A stretch of 64,000 bases of DNA from Chamaelirium japonicum (lineage: Eukaryota > Streptophyta > Magnoliopsida > Liliales > Melanthiaceae): NCBI GenBank assembly GCA_947650365.1, contig CANTAL010000023.1, positions 1,991,501 through 2,055,500 on the forward strand, written 5' to 3'. The notes beneath the pieces are model-generated. The model ran no database searches, was not told where the DNA came from, and was given only the letters and a program-made list of their open reading frames with translations. Positions within the stretch are counted from its first letter, which is position 1. Every line of letters begins with the position of its first letter. A program made the position numbers and the translations under genes. Below are positions 14,266 to 27,873 of this stretch, in pieces.

Positions 14266-15737
14266 TTCGAATGTATCCTTTCTAATTCATTCGTACGATC
14301 CATTCTAATTCCTTCGTACGAACCATTCTAATTCATTCGTACGATCCATTCTAATTCATTCGCACGATCCATTCTAATTCATTCGTACGATCCATTCTAT
14401 TTCATTCATACGATCCATTCTAATTCATTCATACGATCTATTCTAATTCTTTCGCACGAATATATCCATTCTAATTCATTCGTACGATCCATTCTAATTC
14501 ATTAGCACGACCCATTCTAATTCATTCATACAATCCATTCTAATTCTTTTGCACGAATGTATCCATTCTAATTCATTCGTTCGATCCATTCTAATTCATC
14601 CGTACGATCCATTCAAATTCATTCGCACGATCCAATCGCATTCACTCAAACGATCCATTCTAATTCATTCATATGATCCATTCTATTTCATTTGCACGAA
14701 TGTATCCATTCTAATTCATTCGTACGATCCATTCTAATTCATTTGTACGAATGTATCCACTCTAATTCATTCATACGATCCATTCTAATTCATTCGCACG
14801 AATGTATCCATTCCAATTCATTCATACGATCTATTCTAATTCATTCGCACAATCTATTCTAATTCATTCGTACGATCAATTCTAATTCATTAGCATGATC
14901 CATTCTAATTCATTCGTACGATCTATTCTATTTCATTCGTACAATCCATTCTTACTCAATCGTATGATCCATTCTAATCCATTCGCACAATCTATTCTAA
15001 TTCATTCGTACGATCCATTCTATTTCATTCGTACGATCCATTCTAATACATACGATCCATTCTATTTCATTCATACGATCCATTTTAATTCATTCGCACG
15101 ATCCATTCTAATTCATTCGTACGATCCATTCTATTTCATTCGTACGATCCATTCTAATTCATACGATCCATTCTATTTCATTCATACGATCCATTTTAAT
15201 TCATTCGCACGATCCATTCTAATTCATTCATACGATCCATTCTAATTCATTCGTACGATCCATTCTAATTTCTTTGTATGATCTATTCTAATTCCTTCGT
15301 ACGATCCATTCTAATTCCTTCGTACGATCCATTCAAATTCATTCGCACGAATCTATCCATTCTAATTCATTCGTACGATCCATTCTAGTTCATTCGCACG
15401 ATCCATTCTAATTCATTAATACGATCCAACCTAATTCATTCATACGATCTATTCTAATTCATTCGCACGAATATATCCTTTCTAATTCATTCGTACGATC
15501 AATTCTAATTCATTCGCACAATCTATTCTAATTCATTAGTACGATCCATTCTAATTCATTCGTACGATCCATTCTAATTCATTAGCACGATCCAAATTCA
15601 TTTATCCATACGATCTATTCTATTTCATTCGTACAATCCATTCTTATCGCACGATCCATTCTAATTCATTCGCACGATCCATTCTCCATTCTAATTCCTT
15701 CGTACGATCCATTCTAATTCCTTCGTATCCATTTCGT
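14266..15737 (-). repeat. Satellite block 12, reverse
   Basis: HOR-A in reverse. The 240-bp HOR-A core begins near 14895 and carries an extra internal repeat, so the open frame here reaches 116 codons. It ends at CGTACG within CCATTTCGTACGAATG; this switch was seen once. Confidence 0.92.
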
Positions 15738-16291
15738 ACGAATGAATTCGAATGGATCGTACGAAGGAATTAGAATGGATCGTACGAAGGAATTAGAATG
15801 GATAGTACGAATGAATTAGAATGGATACCTTCGTGCAAATGAATTAGAATGGATCGCACGAATGAGTAAGAATGGATCGTACGAATGAAATAGAATGGAT
15901 CGTATGAATGAATTAGAATGGATCGTGCGAATGAATTAGAATGGATCGTACGAATGAATTCGAATAGATTGTGCGAATGAATTAGAATGGATCGTACGAA
16001 TGAATTAGAATGGATCGTACGAATAAATTGGAATGGATACATTCGTGCGAATGAATTAGAATGGATCGTATGAATGAATTAGAGTGGATACATTCGTACA
16101 AATGAATTAGAATGGATCGTACGAATGAATTAGAATGGATACATTCGTGCGAATGAATTAGAATGGATCATATGAATGAATTAGAATGGATCGTTTGAGT
16201 GAATGCGAATGGATCGTGCGAATGAATTAGAATGGATTGTACGTATGAATTAGAATGGATCGTACGAATGAATTAGAATGGATACATTCGT
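15738..16291 (+). repeat. Satellite block 13, forward
   Basis: HOR-B markers (GATAGTACG, GATACCTTCGTGC near 15825) followed by HOR-A 3' material (GAGTGGATACATTCGTAC near 16082). It ends at a J1 copy with one substitution (16280-16303). Confidence 0.92.
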
Positions 16292-16592
16292 GCGACTCCA
16301 TTCTATTTCATTCGTACGATCCATTCTAATTCATTCGCACGATCCATACTAATTCATTCATACGATCCATTCTAATTCATTCGTACGATCCATTCTAATT
16401 CATTCGTACGATCCATTCTAATTCATTCGCACAATCTATTCTAATTCATTCATACGATCCATTCTAATTCATTCGCACGATCCATTCTAATTCATTCATA
16501 CGATCCATTCTATTTCATTCATATGATCCATTCTAATTCATTCGCACGATCCATTCTAATTCATTAGCACGAAAAAACACGATCCACTCACA
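16292..16592 (-). repeat. Satellite block 14, reverse
   Basis: About 12 reverse monomers. Unlike the other blocks it ends in degraded sequence (GCACGAAAAAACACGATCC, then ACTCACATACG, about 16568-16595). This is the least satellite-like stretch outside the LINE. Confidence 0.88.
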
Positions 16593-18774
16593 TACGAATA
16601 AATTAGAATGAATTAGAATGGATCGTACGAATGAATTAGAATGGATTGAATTAGAATGGATCGTGCGAATGAATTAGAATGGATCGTACGAATAAATTAG
16701 ATTGGATCGTATGAATGAATTAGAATGGATCGTGCGAATGAATTAGAATGGATCGTACGAATGAATTAGAATGGATCGTTTGAATGAATTAGAATGGATC
16801 ATACTTATGAATTAGAATGCGTCGTTTGAGTGAATGCGAATGGATCGTGCGAACGAATTAGAATGGATTCTACGAATGAATTAGAATGGATCGTACGAAT
16901 GAATTAGAATGGATCGTGCGAATGAATTAGAATGGATCGTACGAATGAATTAGAATGGATCGCTTGAATGAATTAGAATGGATCGTGCTTATGAATTAGA
17001 ATGGGTCGTTTGAGTGAATGCGAATGGATCGTGCGAATGAATTAGAATGGATTGTAGGAATGAAGTAGAATGGATCGTACGAAGGAATTAGAATGGATAC
17101 CTTCGTGCAAATGAATTAGAATGGATTGAATTAGAATGAATCGTACGAATGAATCATACCGTACGAATGAATTAGAATGGATCATACGAAGAAATTAGAA
17201 TAGATCGTACGAATGAATTAGAATGGATCGTACGAATGAATTAGAATGGACCGTACGAAGGAATTTGAATGGATCGTACGAAGGAATTAGAATGGATAGT
17301 ACAAATGAATTAGAATGGATACCTTCGTGCAAATGAATTAGGATGGATCGTACGAATGAGTAAGAATGGATCGTACGAATGAAATAGAATGGATCGTATG
17401 AATGAATTAGAATGGATCGTGCGAATGAATTAGAATGGATCGTACGAATGAATTAGAATAGATTGTGCGAATGAATTAGAATGGATCATACGAATGAATT
17501 AGAATGGATCGTACGAATGAATTAGAATGGATCGTATGAATGAATTAGAATGGATCGTGCAAATGAATTAGAATGGATCGTACGAATGAATTATAATGGA
17601 TAGATTCGTGCGAATGAATTTGAATGGATCGTACGAAGGAATTAAAATGGATCGTACGAAGGAATTAGAATAGATCATACGAAGAAATTAGAATGGATCG
17701 TACGAATGAATTAGAATGGATCGTATGAATGAATTAGAATGGATCGTGCGAATGAATTAAAATGGATCGTATGAATGAAATATAATGGATCGTATGAATT
17801 AGAATGGATCGTACGAATGAAATAGAATGGATCGTACGAATGAATTAGAATAGATTGTGCGAATGGATTAGAATGGATCATACGATTGAGTAAGAATGGA
17901 TTGTACGAATGAAATAGAATAGATCGTACGAATGAAATAGAATAGATCGTACGAATGAATTAGAATTGATCGTACGAATGAATTAGAATAGATTGTGCGA
18001 ATGAATTAGAATGGATCGTACGAATGAATTGGAATGGATACATTCCTGCGAATGAATTAGAATGGATCGTATGAATTAGAATGGATCGTACGATTGAGTA
18101 AGAATGGATTGTACGAATGAAATAGAATAGATCGTACGAATGAATTAGAATGGATCATGCTAATGAATTAGAATTGATCGTACGAATGAATTAGAATAGA
18201 TTGTGCGAATGAATTATAATGGATCGTACGAATGAGTAAGAATGGATCGTACGAATGAATTAGAATGGATTGAATTAGAATGAATCGTACGAATAAATTA
18301 GAATGGATCGTACGAATGAATTAGAATGGATCGTACGAATGAATTAGAATGGATTGAATTAGAATGAATCGTACGAATGAATTAAAATGAATCATACCGT
18401 ATGAATGAATTAGAATGGATCATACGAAGGAATTAGAATGGATCGTACGAATGAATTAGAATGGATCATACGAATGAATAAGAATGGATCGTACGAAGGA
18501 ATTAGAATGGATAGTACGAATGAATTAGAATGGATACCTTCGTGCAAATGAATTAGAATGGATCGTACGAATGAGTAAGAATGGATCGTACGAATGAAAT
18601 AGAATGGATCGTATGAATGAATTAGAATGGATTGTGCGAATGAATTAGAATAGATTGTGCGAATGAATTAGAATGGATCGAACGAATGAATTAGAATGGA
18701 TCGTATGAATGAATTAGAATGGATCGTGCGAACGAATTAGAATGGATCGTACGAATGAAATAGAATGGATTCGC
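16593..18774 (+). repeat. Satellite block 15, forward
   Basis: Mixed HOR-B and HOR-A forward material, including two partial HOR-A tracts in tandem (GATTGAGTAAG near 17883 and 18093). It ends at a J1 copy in the GGATTCGCACGAATGTATCC form (core 18763-18786). Confidence 0.93.
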
Positions 18775-19448
18775 ACGAATGTATCCATTCTAATTCATTC
18801 GTACGATCCATTCTAATTCATTCGTACAATCCATTCTAATTCATTCGCACGATCCATTCTAATTCATTCATACGATCCATTCTAATTCATTCGTACGATC
18901 CATTCTAATTCATTCGTACGATCCATTCTAATTCTTTTGTACGAATGTATCCACTCTAATTCATTCGTATGATCCATTCTAATTCATTCGCACGAATGTA
19001 TCCATTCTAATTCATTCGTACGATCCATTCTAATTCATTCGTACGATCCATTCTAATTCCTTCGTATGATCCATTCTAATTCATTCGCACGAATGTATCC
19101 ATTCTAATTCATTCGTACGATCCATTCTAATTCATTCGTACGATCCATTCTAATTCATTCGCACGAATGTATCCATTCTAATTCATTCGTACGATCCATT
19201 CTAATTCATTCGTACGATCCATTCTATATCCTTCGTATGATCCATTCTAATTCATTCGTACGATCAATTCTAATTCATACGATCCATTCTAATTCATTCG
19301 CACAATCTATTCTAATTCATTCGTACGATCCATTCTAAATCATTCGCACGAATGTATCCATTCTAATTCATTCGTACGATCCATTCTAATTCATTTATAC
19401 GATCTAATCTAATTCATTCATACAATCCATTCTAATTCATTCATACGA
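18775..19448 (-). repeat. Satellite block 16, reverse
   Basis: A reverse tract of about 29 monomers. It ends at CGATCG within CATACGATCGTACG (19443-19454), a perfect palindrome core; this switch was seen once. Confidence 0.92.
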
Positions 19449-20730
19449 TCGTACGAATGAAATAGAATGGATCGTACGAATGAATTAGAATAGATTGTGC
19501 GAATGGATTAGAATGGATCGTATGAATGAATTAGAATGGATCGTGCGAATGAATTAGAATGGATCGTGCGAATGAATTAGAATGGATCGTACGAATGAAT
19601 TAGATTGGATCGTATTAATGAATTAGAATGGATCGTACGAATGAATTAGAATAGATCGGACGAATGAATTAGCATGGATACGAATAGATCGTACGAATGA
19701 GTAAGAATGGATCGTACGAATGAAATAGAATGGATTGTACGAATGAATTAGAATGGATACATTCGTGCGAATGAATTAGGATGGATCGTATGAATGAATT
19801 AGAATAGATTGTGCGAATGAATTAGAATGGATCGTACGAATGAATTAGAATGGATACATTCATGCGAATGAATTAGAATGGATCGTATGAATGAATTAGA
19901 ATGGATCGTATGAGTAAATTAGAATGGATACGAAGGAATTAGAATGGATCGTACGATGGAATTAGAATGGAGAATGGATCGTGCGAATGAATTAGAATGG
20001 ATCGTGCGATAAGAATGGATCGTACGAATGAAATAGAATAGATCGTACGGATAAATGAAATTAGGTCGTGCTAATGAATTAGAATGGATCGTACGAATGA
20101 ATTAGAATGGATCGTACTAATTAATTAGAATAGATTGTGCGAATGAATTAGAATGGATCGTACGAATGAATTAGAAAGGATATATTCGTGCGAATCTATT
20201 AGAATAGATCGTATGAATGAATTAGATTGTATCGTATTAATAAATTAGAATGGATCATGCGAATGAATTAGAATGGATCGTACGAATGAATTAGAATGGA
20301 TAGATTCGTGCGAATGAATTTGAATGGATCGTATGCGTGTGAATAAATTAGAATGGATCGTGCGAATGAATTAGAATGGATCGTATGAATGAATTAGAAT
20401 GGATCGTGCGAATGAATTAGAATGGATCGTACGAATGAATTAGAATAGATTGTGCGAATGAATTAGAATGGATCGTACGAATGAATTAGAATGGATCGTA
20501 CGAATGAATTAGAATGGATCGTATGAATGAATTAGAATGGATCATGCGAATGAATTAGAATGGATCGTACGAATGAATTAGAATAGATTGTGCGAATGAA
20601 TTAGAATGGATCGTACGAATGAATTAGAATGGATCGTACGAATGAATTAGAATGGATCGTATGAATGAATTAGAATGGATCGTGCGAATGAATTAGAATG
20701 GATCATACGAATGAAATAGAATGGATTCGC
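19449..20730 (+). repeat. Satellite block 17, forward
   Basis: HOR-A front half (GGATACGAATAG near 19677, GCGATAAGAATGG near 20007), then plain monomers in a short three-part repetition. It ends at a J1 copy (20719-20742). Confidence 0.92.
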
Positions 20731-21292
20731 ACGAATGTATCCATTCTAATTCATTCGTATGATCCATTCTAATTCATTCGTACAATCCATTCTAATTCAT
20801 TCGCATGATCCATTCGCATTCACTCAAACGATCCATTCTAATTCATTCATATGATCCATTCTAATTCATTCGCACGAATGTATCCATTCTAATTCATTCG
20901 TACGATCCATTCTAATTCATTTGTACGAATGTATCCACTCTAATTCATTCATACGATCCATTCTAATTCATTCGTATGATCCATTCTAATTCATTTGCAC
21001 GAAGGTATCCATTCTATTTCATTCGTATGATCCACTCTAATTCATTCGTATTATCCATTCTAATTCATTCGCATGAATGTATCCATTCTAATTCATTCGT
21101 ACGATCCATTCTATCTCATTCGTACAATCCATTCTATTTCATTCGTACGATCCATTCTATCTCATTCGTACGATCCATTCTAATTCGTTTGTACGACCCA
21201 TTCTAATTCATTCGCACGATCCATTCTAATTCATTTGCACAATCTATTCTAATTCATTCGCGCGAATGTATCTATTCTAATTCATTCGTACA
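20731..21292 (-). repeat. Satellite block 18, reverse
   Basis: About 24 reverse monomers. It ends at J2, the palindrome TACATGTA (21289-21296). Confidence 0.92.
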
Positions 21293-22928
21293 TGTATGAA
21301 TGAATTAGAATGGTTCGTACGAATGAATTAGAGTTGATACATTCGTGCGAATGAATTAGAATGGATCGTACAAATGAATTAGATTGGATCGTATGAATGA
21401 ATTATAATGGATCATGCGAATGAATTAGAATAGATCATACGAATGAATTAGAATGGATCGTAAGAATGAATTAGAATGGATACATACGAAGGAATTAGAA
21501 AGGATACATTCGTGCGAATGAATTAGAATGGATCGTATGAGTGTGAATGAATTAGAATGGATCGTGCGAATGAATTAGAATGGATCGTACGAATGAATTA
21601 GATTGGATACATTCGTACGAATGAAATAGAATGGATCATACAAATGAGTTAGAATGGATCGTATAAATGAATTAGAGTGGATACATTCGTACGAATGAAT
21701 TAGAATGGATACATTTGTGCGAAAGAATTAGAATGGATCATATGAAGGAATTAGAATGGATCGTTTGAGTGAATGCGAATGGATCGTGCGAATGAATTAG
21801 AATGGATTGTACGAATGAATTAGAATGGATCGTACGAATGAATTAGAATGGATTGAATTAGAATGAATCGTACGAATGAATTAGAATGAATCATACCGTA
21901 CGAATGAATTAGAATGGATCGTACGAATGAATTAGAATGGATCATATGAAGAAATTAAAATGGATCGTACGAATGAATTAGAATGGATCGTATGAATGAA
22001 TTAGAATGGATCGTGCGAATGAATTAAAATGGATCGTATGAATGAAATAGAATGGATCGTATGAATTAGAATGGATCGTACGAATGAAATAGAATGGATC
22101 GTACTAATGAATTAGAATAGATTGTGCGAATGGATTAGAATGGATCATACGATTGAGTAAGAATGGATTGTACGAATGAAATAAAATAAATCGTACGAAT
22201 GAATTAGAATGGATCATGCTAATGAATTAGAATTGATCGTACGAATGAATTAGAATAGATTGTGCGAATGAATTAGAATGGATTGTACGAATGAATTGGA
22301 ATGGATATATTCGTGCGAATGAATTAGAATGGATCGTTTGAATGAATTAATGTGGATACATTCGTACAAATGAATTAGAATGGATCGTACGAATGAATTA
22401 GAATGGATACATTCGTGCGAAAGAATTAGAATAGATCGTATAAATGAATTAGAATGGATCGTATGAATGAAATAGAATGGATCGTACGAATGAATTAGAA
22501 TGAATCGTGCGAATGAATTAGAATGGATCGTACGAATGAATTAGAATGGATCGTACGAATGAATTAGAAAGGATCGTACGAAGGAATTAGAATGGATCGT
22601 ACGAAGGAATTAGAATGGATAGTACGAATGAATTAGAATGGATACCTTCGTGCAAATGAATTAGAATGGATCGTACGAATGAGTAAGAATGGATCGTATG
22701 AATGAAATAGAATGGATCGTATGAATGAATTAGAATGGATCGTGCGAATGAATTAGAATGGATCGTACGAGTAAATTAGAATAGATTGTTCGAATGAATT
22801 AGAATGGATCGTACGAATGAATTAGAATGGATCGTACGAATGAATTAGAATGGATTGTATGAATAAATTAGAATGGATCGTGCGAATGAATTAGAATGGA
22901 ATGTACGAATGAAATAGAATGGATTCGC
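21293..22928 (+). repeat. Satellite block 19, forward
   Basis: Starts with the J2 right flank (GAGTTGATACATTCG near 21331), then HOR-A and HOR-B tracts. It ends at a J1 copy that lacks four bases just past the core (about 22917-22936). Confidence 0.92.
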
Positions 22929-24462
22929 ACGAATGTATTCTAATTCATTCGTACGATCCATTCTAATTCATTCGTACAATCCATTCTAATTCATTCGCAC
23001 GATCCATTCGCATTCACTCAAACAATCCATTCTAATTCATTCATATGATCCATTCTAATTTATTCGCACGAATGTATCCATTCTAATTCATTCGTACGAT
23101 CCATTCTAATTCATTTGTACGAATGTATCCACTCTAATTCATTCATACGATCCATTCTAATTCATTCGCACGAATGTATCCATTCCAATTCATTCGTACG
23201 ATCCTTTCTAATTCATTCGCACAATCTATTCTAATTCATTCGTACGATCAATTCTAATTCATTAGCATGATCCATTCTAATTCATTCGTACGATCTATTC
23301 TATTTCATTCGTACAATCCATTCTTACTCAATCGTATGATTAATTCTAATCCATTCGCACAATCTATTCTAATTCATTCGTACGATACATTCTATTTCAT
23401 TCGTACGATCCATTCTAATTCATACGATCCATTCTATTTCATTCATACGATCCATTTTAATTCATTCGCACGATCCATTCTAATTCATTCATTCGATCCA
23501 TTCTAATTCATTCGTACGATCCATTCTAATTTCTTAGTATGATCTATTTTAATTCCTTCGTACGATCCATTCTAATTCCTTCGTACGATCCATTCAAATT
23601 CATTCGCACGAATCTATCCATTCTAATTCATTCGTACGATCCATTCTAATTCATTCGCACGATCCATTCTATTTCATTAATACGATCCAATCTAATTCAT
23701 TCATACGATCTATTCTAATTCATTCGCACGAATATATCCTTTCTAATTCATTCGTACGATCCATTCTAATTCATTCGCACAATCTATTCTAATTCATTAG
23801 TACGATCCATTCTAATTCATTCGTACGATCCATTCTAATTCATTAGCACGATCCAAATTCATTTATCCGTACGATCTATTCTATTTCATTCGTATGATCC
23901 ATTCTTATCGCACGATCCACTCTAATTCATTCGCACGATCCATTCTCCATTCTAATTCCTTCGTACGATCCATTCTAATTCCTTCGTATCCATTCTAATT
24001 CACTCATACGATTCATTCTAATTCATTCATACGATCCATTCTAATTCATTCGCATGAATGTATCCATTCTAATTCATTCGTACGATCCATTCTAATTCAT
24101 TCGCACAATCTATTCTAATTCATTCATACGATCCATCCTAATTCATTCGCACGAATGTATCCATTCTAATTCATTCGTACAATCCATTCTATTTCATTCG
24201 TACGATCCATTCTTACTCATTCGTACGATCCATTCGTATCCATTCTAATTCATTCGCACGATCCATTCTAATTCATTCATACGATCCATTCTAATTCATT
24301 CGTACGATCCATTCTAATTCTTTCACACGAATGTATCCATTCTAATTCATTCGTACGATCCATTCTAATTCATTCGCACGATCCATTCTAATTCATGCAT
24401 ACGATCCAATCTAATTCATTCATACGATCCATTCTAATTCATTCGCACGAATGTATCCATTA
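22929..24462 (-). repeat. Satellite block 20, reverse
   Basis: A nearly complete HOR-A unit in reverse, including the 240-bp core at 23267-23506 and the GCACGATCCAAATTC marker near 23847. It ends in a hairpin, ATCCATT-AG-AATGGAT (24455-24470); this switch was seen once. Confidence 0.92.
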
Positions 24463-24868
24463 GAATGGATCGTACAGATGAATTAGAATGGATCATATGA
24501 ATGAATTAGAATGGATCGTCGAATGAATTAGAATGGATCGTATGAATGAATTAGAATAGATTGTGCGAATGAATTTGAATGGATCGTACGAATGAATTAG
24601 AATGGATCGTGCGAATGAATTAGAATGGATCGTATGAATGAATTAGAATAGATTGTGCGAATGAATTAGAATGGATCGTGCGAATGAATTAGAATGGATC
24701 GAACGAATGAATTAGAATGGATCGTACGAATGAATTAGAATGGATCGTACGAATGAATTAGAATGGATCGTGCGAATGAATTAGAATGGATCGTACGAAT
24801 GAATTAGAATAGCTTGTGCGAATGAATTAGAATGGATCGTACGAATGAATTAGAATGGATACATTCGT
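24463..24868 (+). repeat. Satellite block 21, forward
   Basis: About 18 forward monomers, several with the linked AATAGATTGTGCG haplotype. It ends at a J1 copy (24857-24880). Confidence 0.92.
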
Positions 24869-25080
24869 GCGAATCCATTCTATTTCATTTGTACGATCCA
24901 TTCTAATTCATTCGCACGATCCATTCTAATTCATTCGCACGATCCATTCTAATTCATTCGCACGATCCATTCTAATTCATTCGCACGATCCATTCTAATT
25001 CATTCATACGATCCATTCTAATTCATTCGCACAATCTATTCTAATTCATTCGTACGATCCATTCTATTTCATTCGTACGA
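24869..25080 (-). repeat. Satellite block 22, reverse
   Basis: About nine reverse monomers. It ends at ACGATCGT within CGTACGATCGTATG (25074-25087); this switch was seen once. Confidence 0.92.
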
Positions 25081-26738
25081 TCGTATGAATGAATTAGAAT
25101 GGATTGTAGGAATGAATTAGATTAGATCGTATAAATGAATTAGAATAGATCGTAGGAATGAATTAGAATGGATACGAATGGATCGTACGAATGAGTAAGA
25201 ATGGATCGTACGAATGAAATAGAATGGATTGTACGAAAGAATTAGAATGGATACATTTGTGCGAATGAATTAGGATGGATCGTATGAATGAATTAGAATA
25301 GATTGTGCGAATGAATTTGAATGGATCGTACGAATGAATTAGAATGGATACATTCATGCGAATGAATTAGAATGGATCGTACGAATGAGTAAGAATGGAT
25401 CGTACGAATGAATTAGAATCGATCGTACGAATGAATTAGAATTAGAATGAATTGGAATGGATCGTACGAATGAATTAGAGTGGATCGTACGAATGAATTA
25501 GAATGGATACATTCGTGCCAATGAATTAGAATGGATCTTACGAATGAGTAAGAATGGATCGTACGAATGAAATAGAATGGATTGTACGAATGAATTAGAA
25601 TGGATTCATTCGTGCGAATGAATTAGATTAGATCATACGAATGAATTACAATGGATCGTACGAATGAATTAGAATGGATCGTGTGAAAGAATTAGAATGG
25701 ATTGTATGAATGAATTAGAATGGATCATATAAATGAATTAGAATGGATCGGACAAATGAATTAGAATGGATCGTACGAATGAATTAGAATGGATCGTACG
25801 AATGAATTAGAATGGATACATTCGTGCGAATGAATTAGAATGGATCATACGAATGAGTAAGAATGGATCGTACGAATGAAATAGAATGGATCGTATGAAT
25901 GAATTAGAATGGATCGTGCGAATGAATTAAAATGGATCGTATGAATGAAATAGAATGGATCGTATGAATTAGAATGGATCGTACGAATGAAATAGAATGG
26001 ATCGTAGAAATGAATTAGAATAGATTGTGCGAATGGATTAGAATGGATCATACGATTGAGTAAGAATGGATTGTACGAATGAAATAGAATAGATCGTACG
26101 AATGAATTAGAATGGATCATGCTAATGAATTAGAATTGATCGTACGAATGAATTAGAATAGATTGTGCGAATGAATTAGAATAGATCGTACGAATGAATT
26201 GGAATGGATACATTCATGCGAATGAATTAGAATGGATCGTATGAATGAATTAGAGTGGATACATTCATACAAATGAATTAGAATGGATCGTACGAAGGAA
26301 TTAGAATGGATACATTCGTGCGAATGAATTAGAATGGATCGTATGAATGAATTAGAATCGATCGTACGAATGAATTAGAATGGATCATGCGAATGAATTA
26401 GAATGGATCGTGCGAATGAATTAGAATGGATCGTACGAATGAAATAGAATGGATTGTACTAATGAGATAGAATGGATCGTACGAATGAATTAGAATGGAT
26501 ACATTCATGCGAATGAATTAGAATGGATCATACGAATGAATTAGAATGGATTCATTCGTGCGAATGAATTAGAATGGATCGTACGAATGAGTAAGAATGG
26601 ATCGTACGAATGAATTAGAATGGATTGAATTAGAATGAATCGTACGAATAAATTAGAATGGATCGTACGAATGAATTAGAATGGATCGTGCGAATGAATT
26701 AGAATGGGTCGTACAAATGAATTAGAATGGATACACGA
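25081..26738 (+). repeat. Satellite block 23, forward
   Basis: Contains a GGATACGAATGG module (near 25169), the HOR-A core (25845-26120) and the GAGATAGAATGG module. It ends at the second J4 copy (GGATACACGACCCAGATCC near 26729-26747). Confidence 0.92.
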
Positions 26739-27737
26739 CCCAGATCCATTTTAATTCATTCGCACAATCTATTCTAATTCATTCGTAGGATCCATTCTAA
26801 TTCATTACTACGATCCATTCTAATTCATTCATACGATCCATTCTAATTCATTCGTACGATCCATTCTAATTCATTCGCACGATCCATTCTAATTCATTCA
26901 TACGATCCATTCTAATTCATTCGTATGTATCCATTCTAATTCATTCATACGATCCATTCTAATTCTACGATCCATTCTTACTCATTCGTATTATCTATTT
27001 TAATTCATTCACACGAATGTATCAACTCTAATTCATTCGTATGATCCATTCTAATTCATTCGCACGAATGTATCCATTCTAATTCATTCGTACGATCCAT
27101 TCTAATTCATTCGTACGATCCATTCTAATTCATTCGTACAATCTATTCTAATTCATTCGTACGATCCATTCTAATTTATTCATACAATCCATTCTAATTC
27201 ATTCATACGATCCATTCTAATTCATTCGCACGAATGTATCCATTCTAATTCATTCGTACGATCCATTCTAATTCATTCGTACAATCCAATCTAATTCATT
27301 CGCACGATCCATTCGCATTCACTCAAACGATCCATTCTAATTCATTCATATGATCTATTCTAATTCATTCGCACGAATATATCCATTCTAATTCATTCGT
27401 ACGATCCATTCTAATTCATTTGTACGAATGTATCCACTCTAATTCATTCATACGATCCATTCTAATTCATTCGCATGAATGTATCCATTCTAATTCATTC
27501 GTACTATCCATTCTAATTCATTCGCACAATCTATTCTAATTTATTCGTACGATCAATTCTAATTCATTAGCATGATCCATTCTAATTCCTTCGTACGATC
27601 CATTCTAATTCATTTGTACGATCCATTCTAATTCATTCGTACGATCCATTCTAATTCCTTCGTATGATCCATTCTAATTCATTCGTACGGTATGATTCAT
27701 TCTAATTCATTCGTACGATTCATTCTAATTTCTTCGT
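26739..27737 (-). repeat. Satellite block 24, reverse
   Basis: The left part repeats the start of block 4 (GTAGGATCC, TTACTACGATCC), so J4 and its flanks are a dispersed segmental duplication. It ends at TTC-GTAT-GAA near 27733-27742. Confidence 0.92.
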
Positions 27738-27873
27738 ATGAATCAATTAGAATGGATCGTTTGAGTGAATTAGAATGGATCGTACGAATGAATTAGAATG
27801 GATCGTACGAACGAATTAGAATGGATCGTACGAAGGAATTAGAATGGATAGTACGAATGAATTAGAATGGATA
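27738..27873 (+). repeat. Satellite block 25, forward (about six monomers)
   Basis: A short forward block carrying HOR-B markers (GTTTGAGTG, GATAGTACG). It ends in GGATAC joined to TAATTC, inside a hairpin with arms GAATTAG and CTAATTC; this junction was seen once. Confidence 0.9.
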
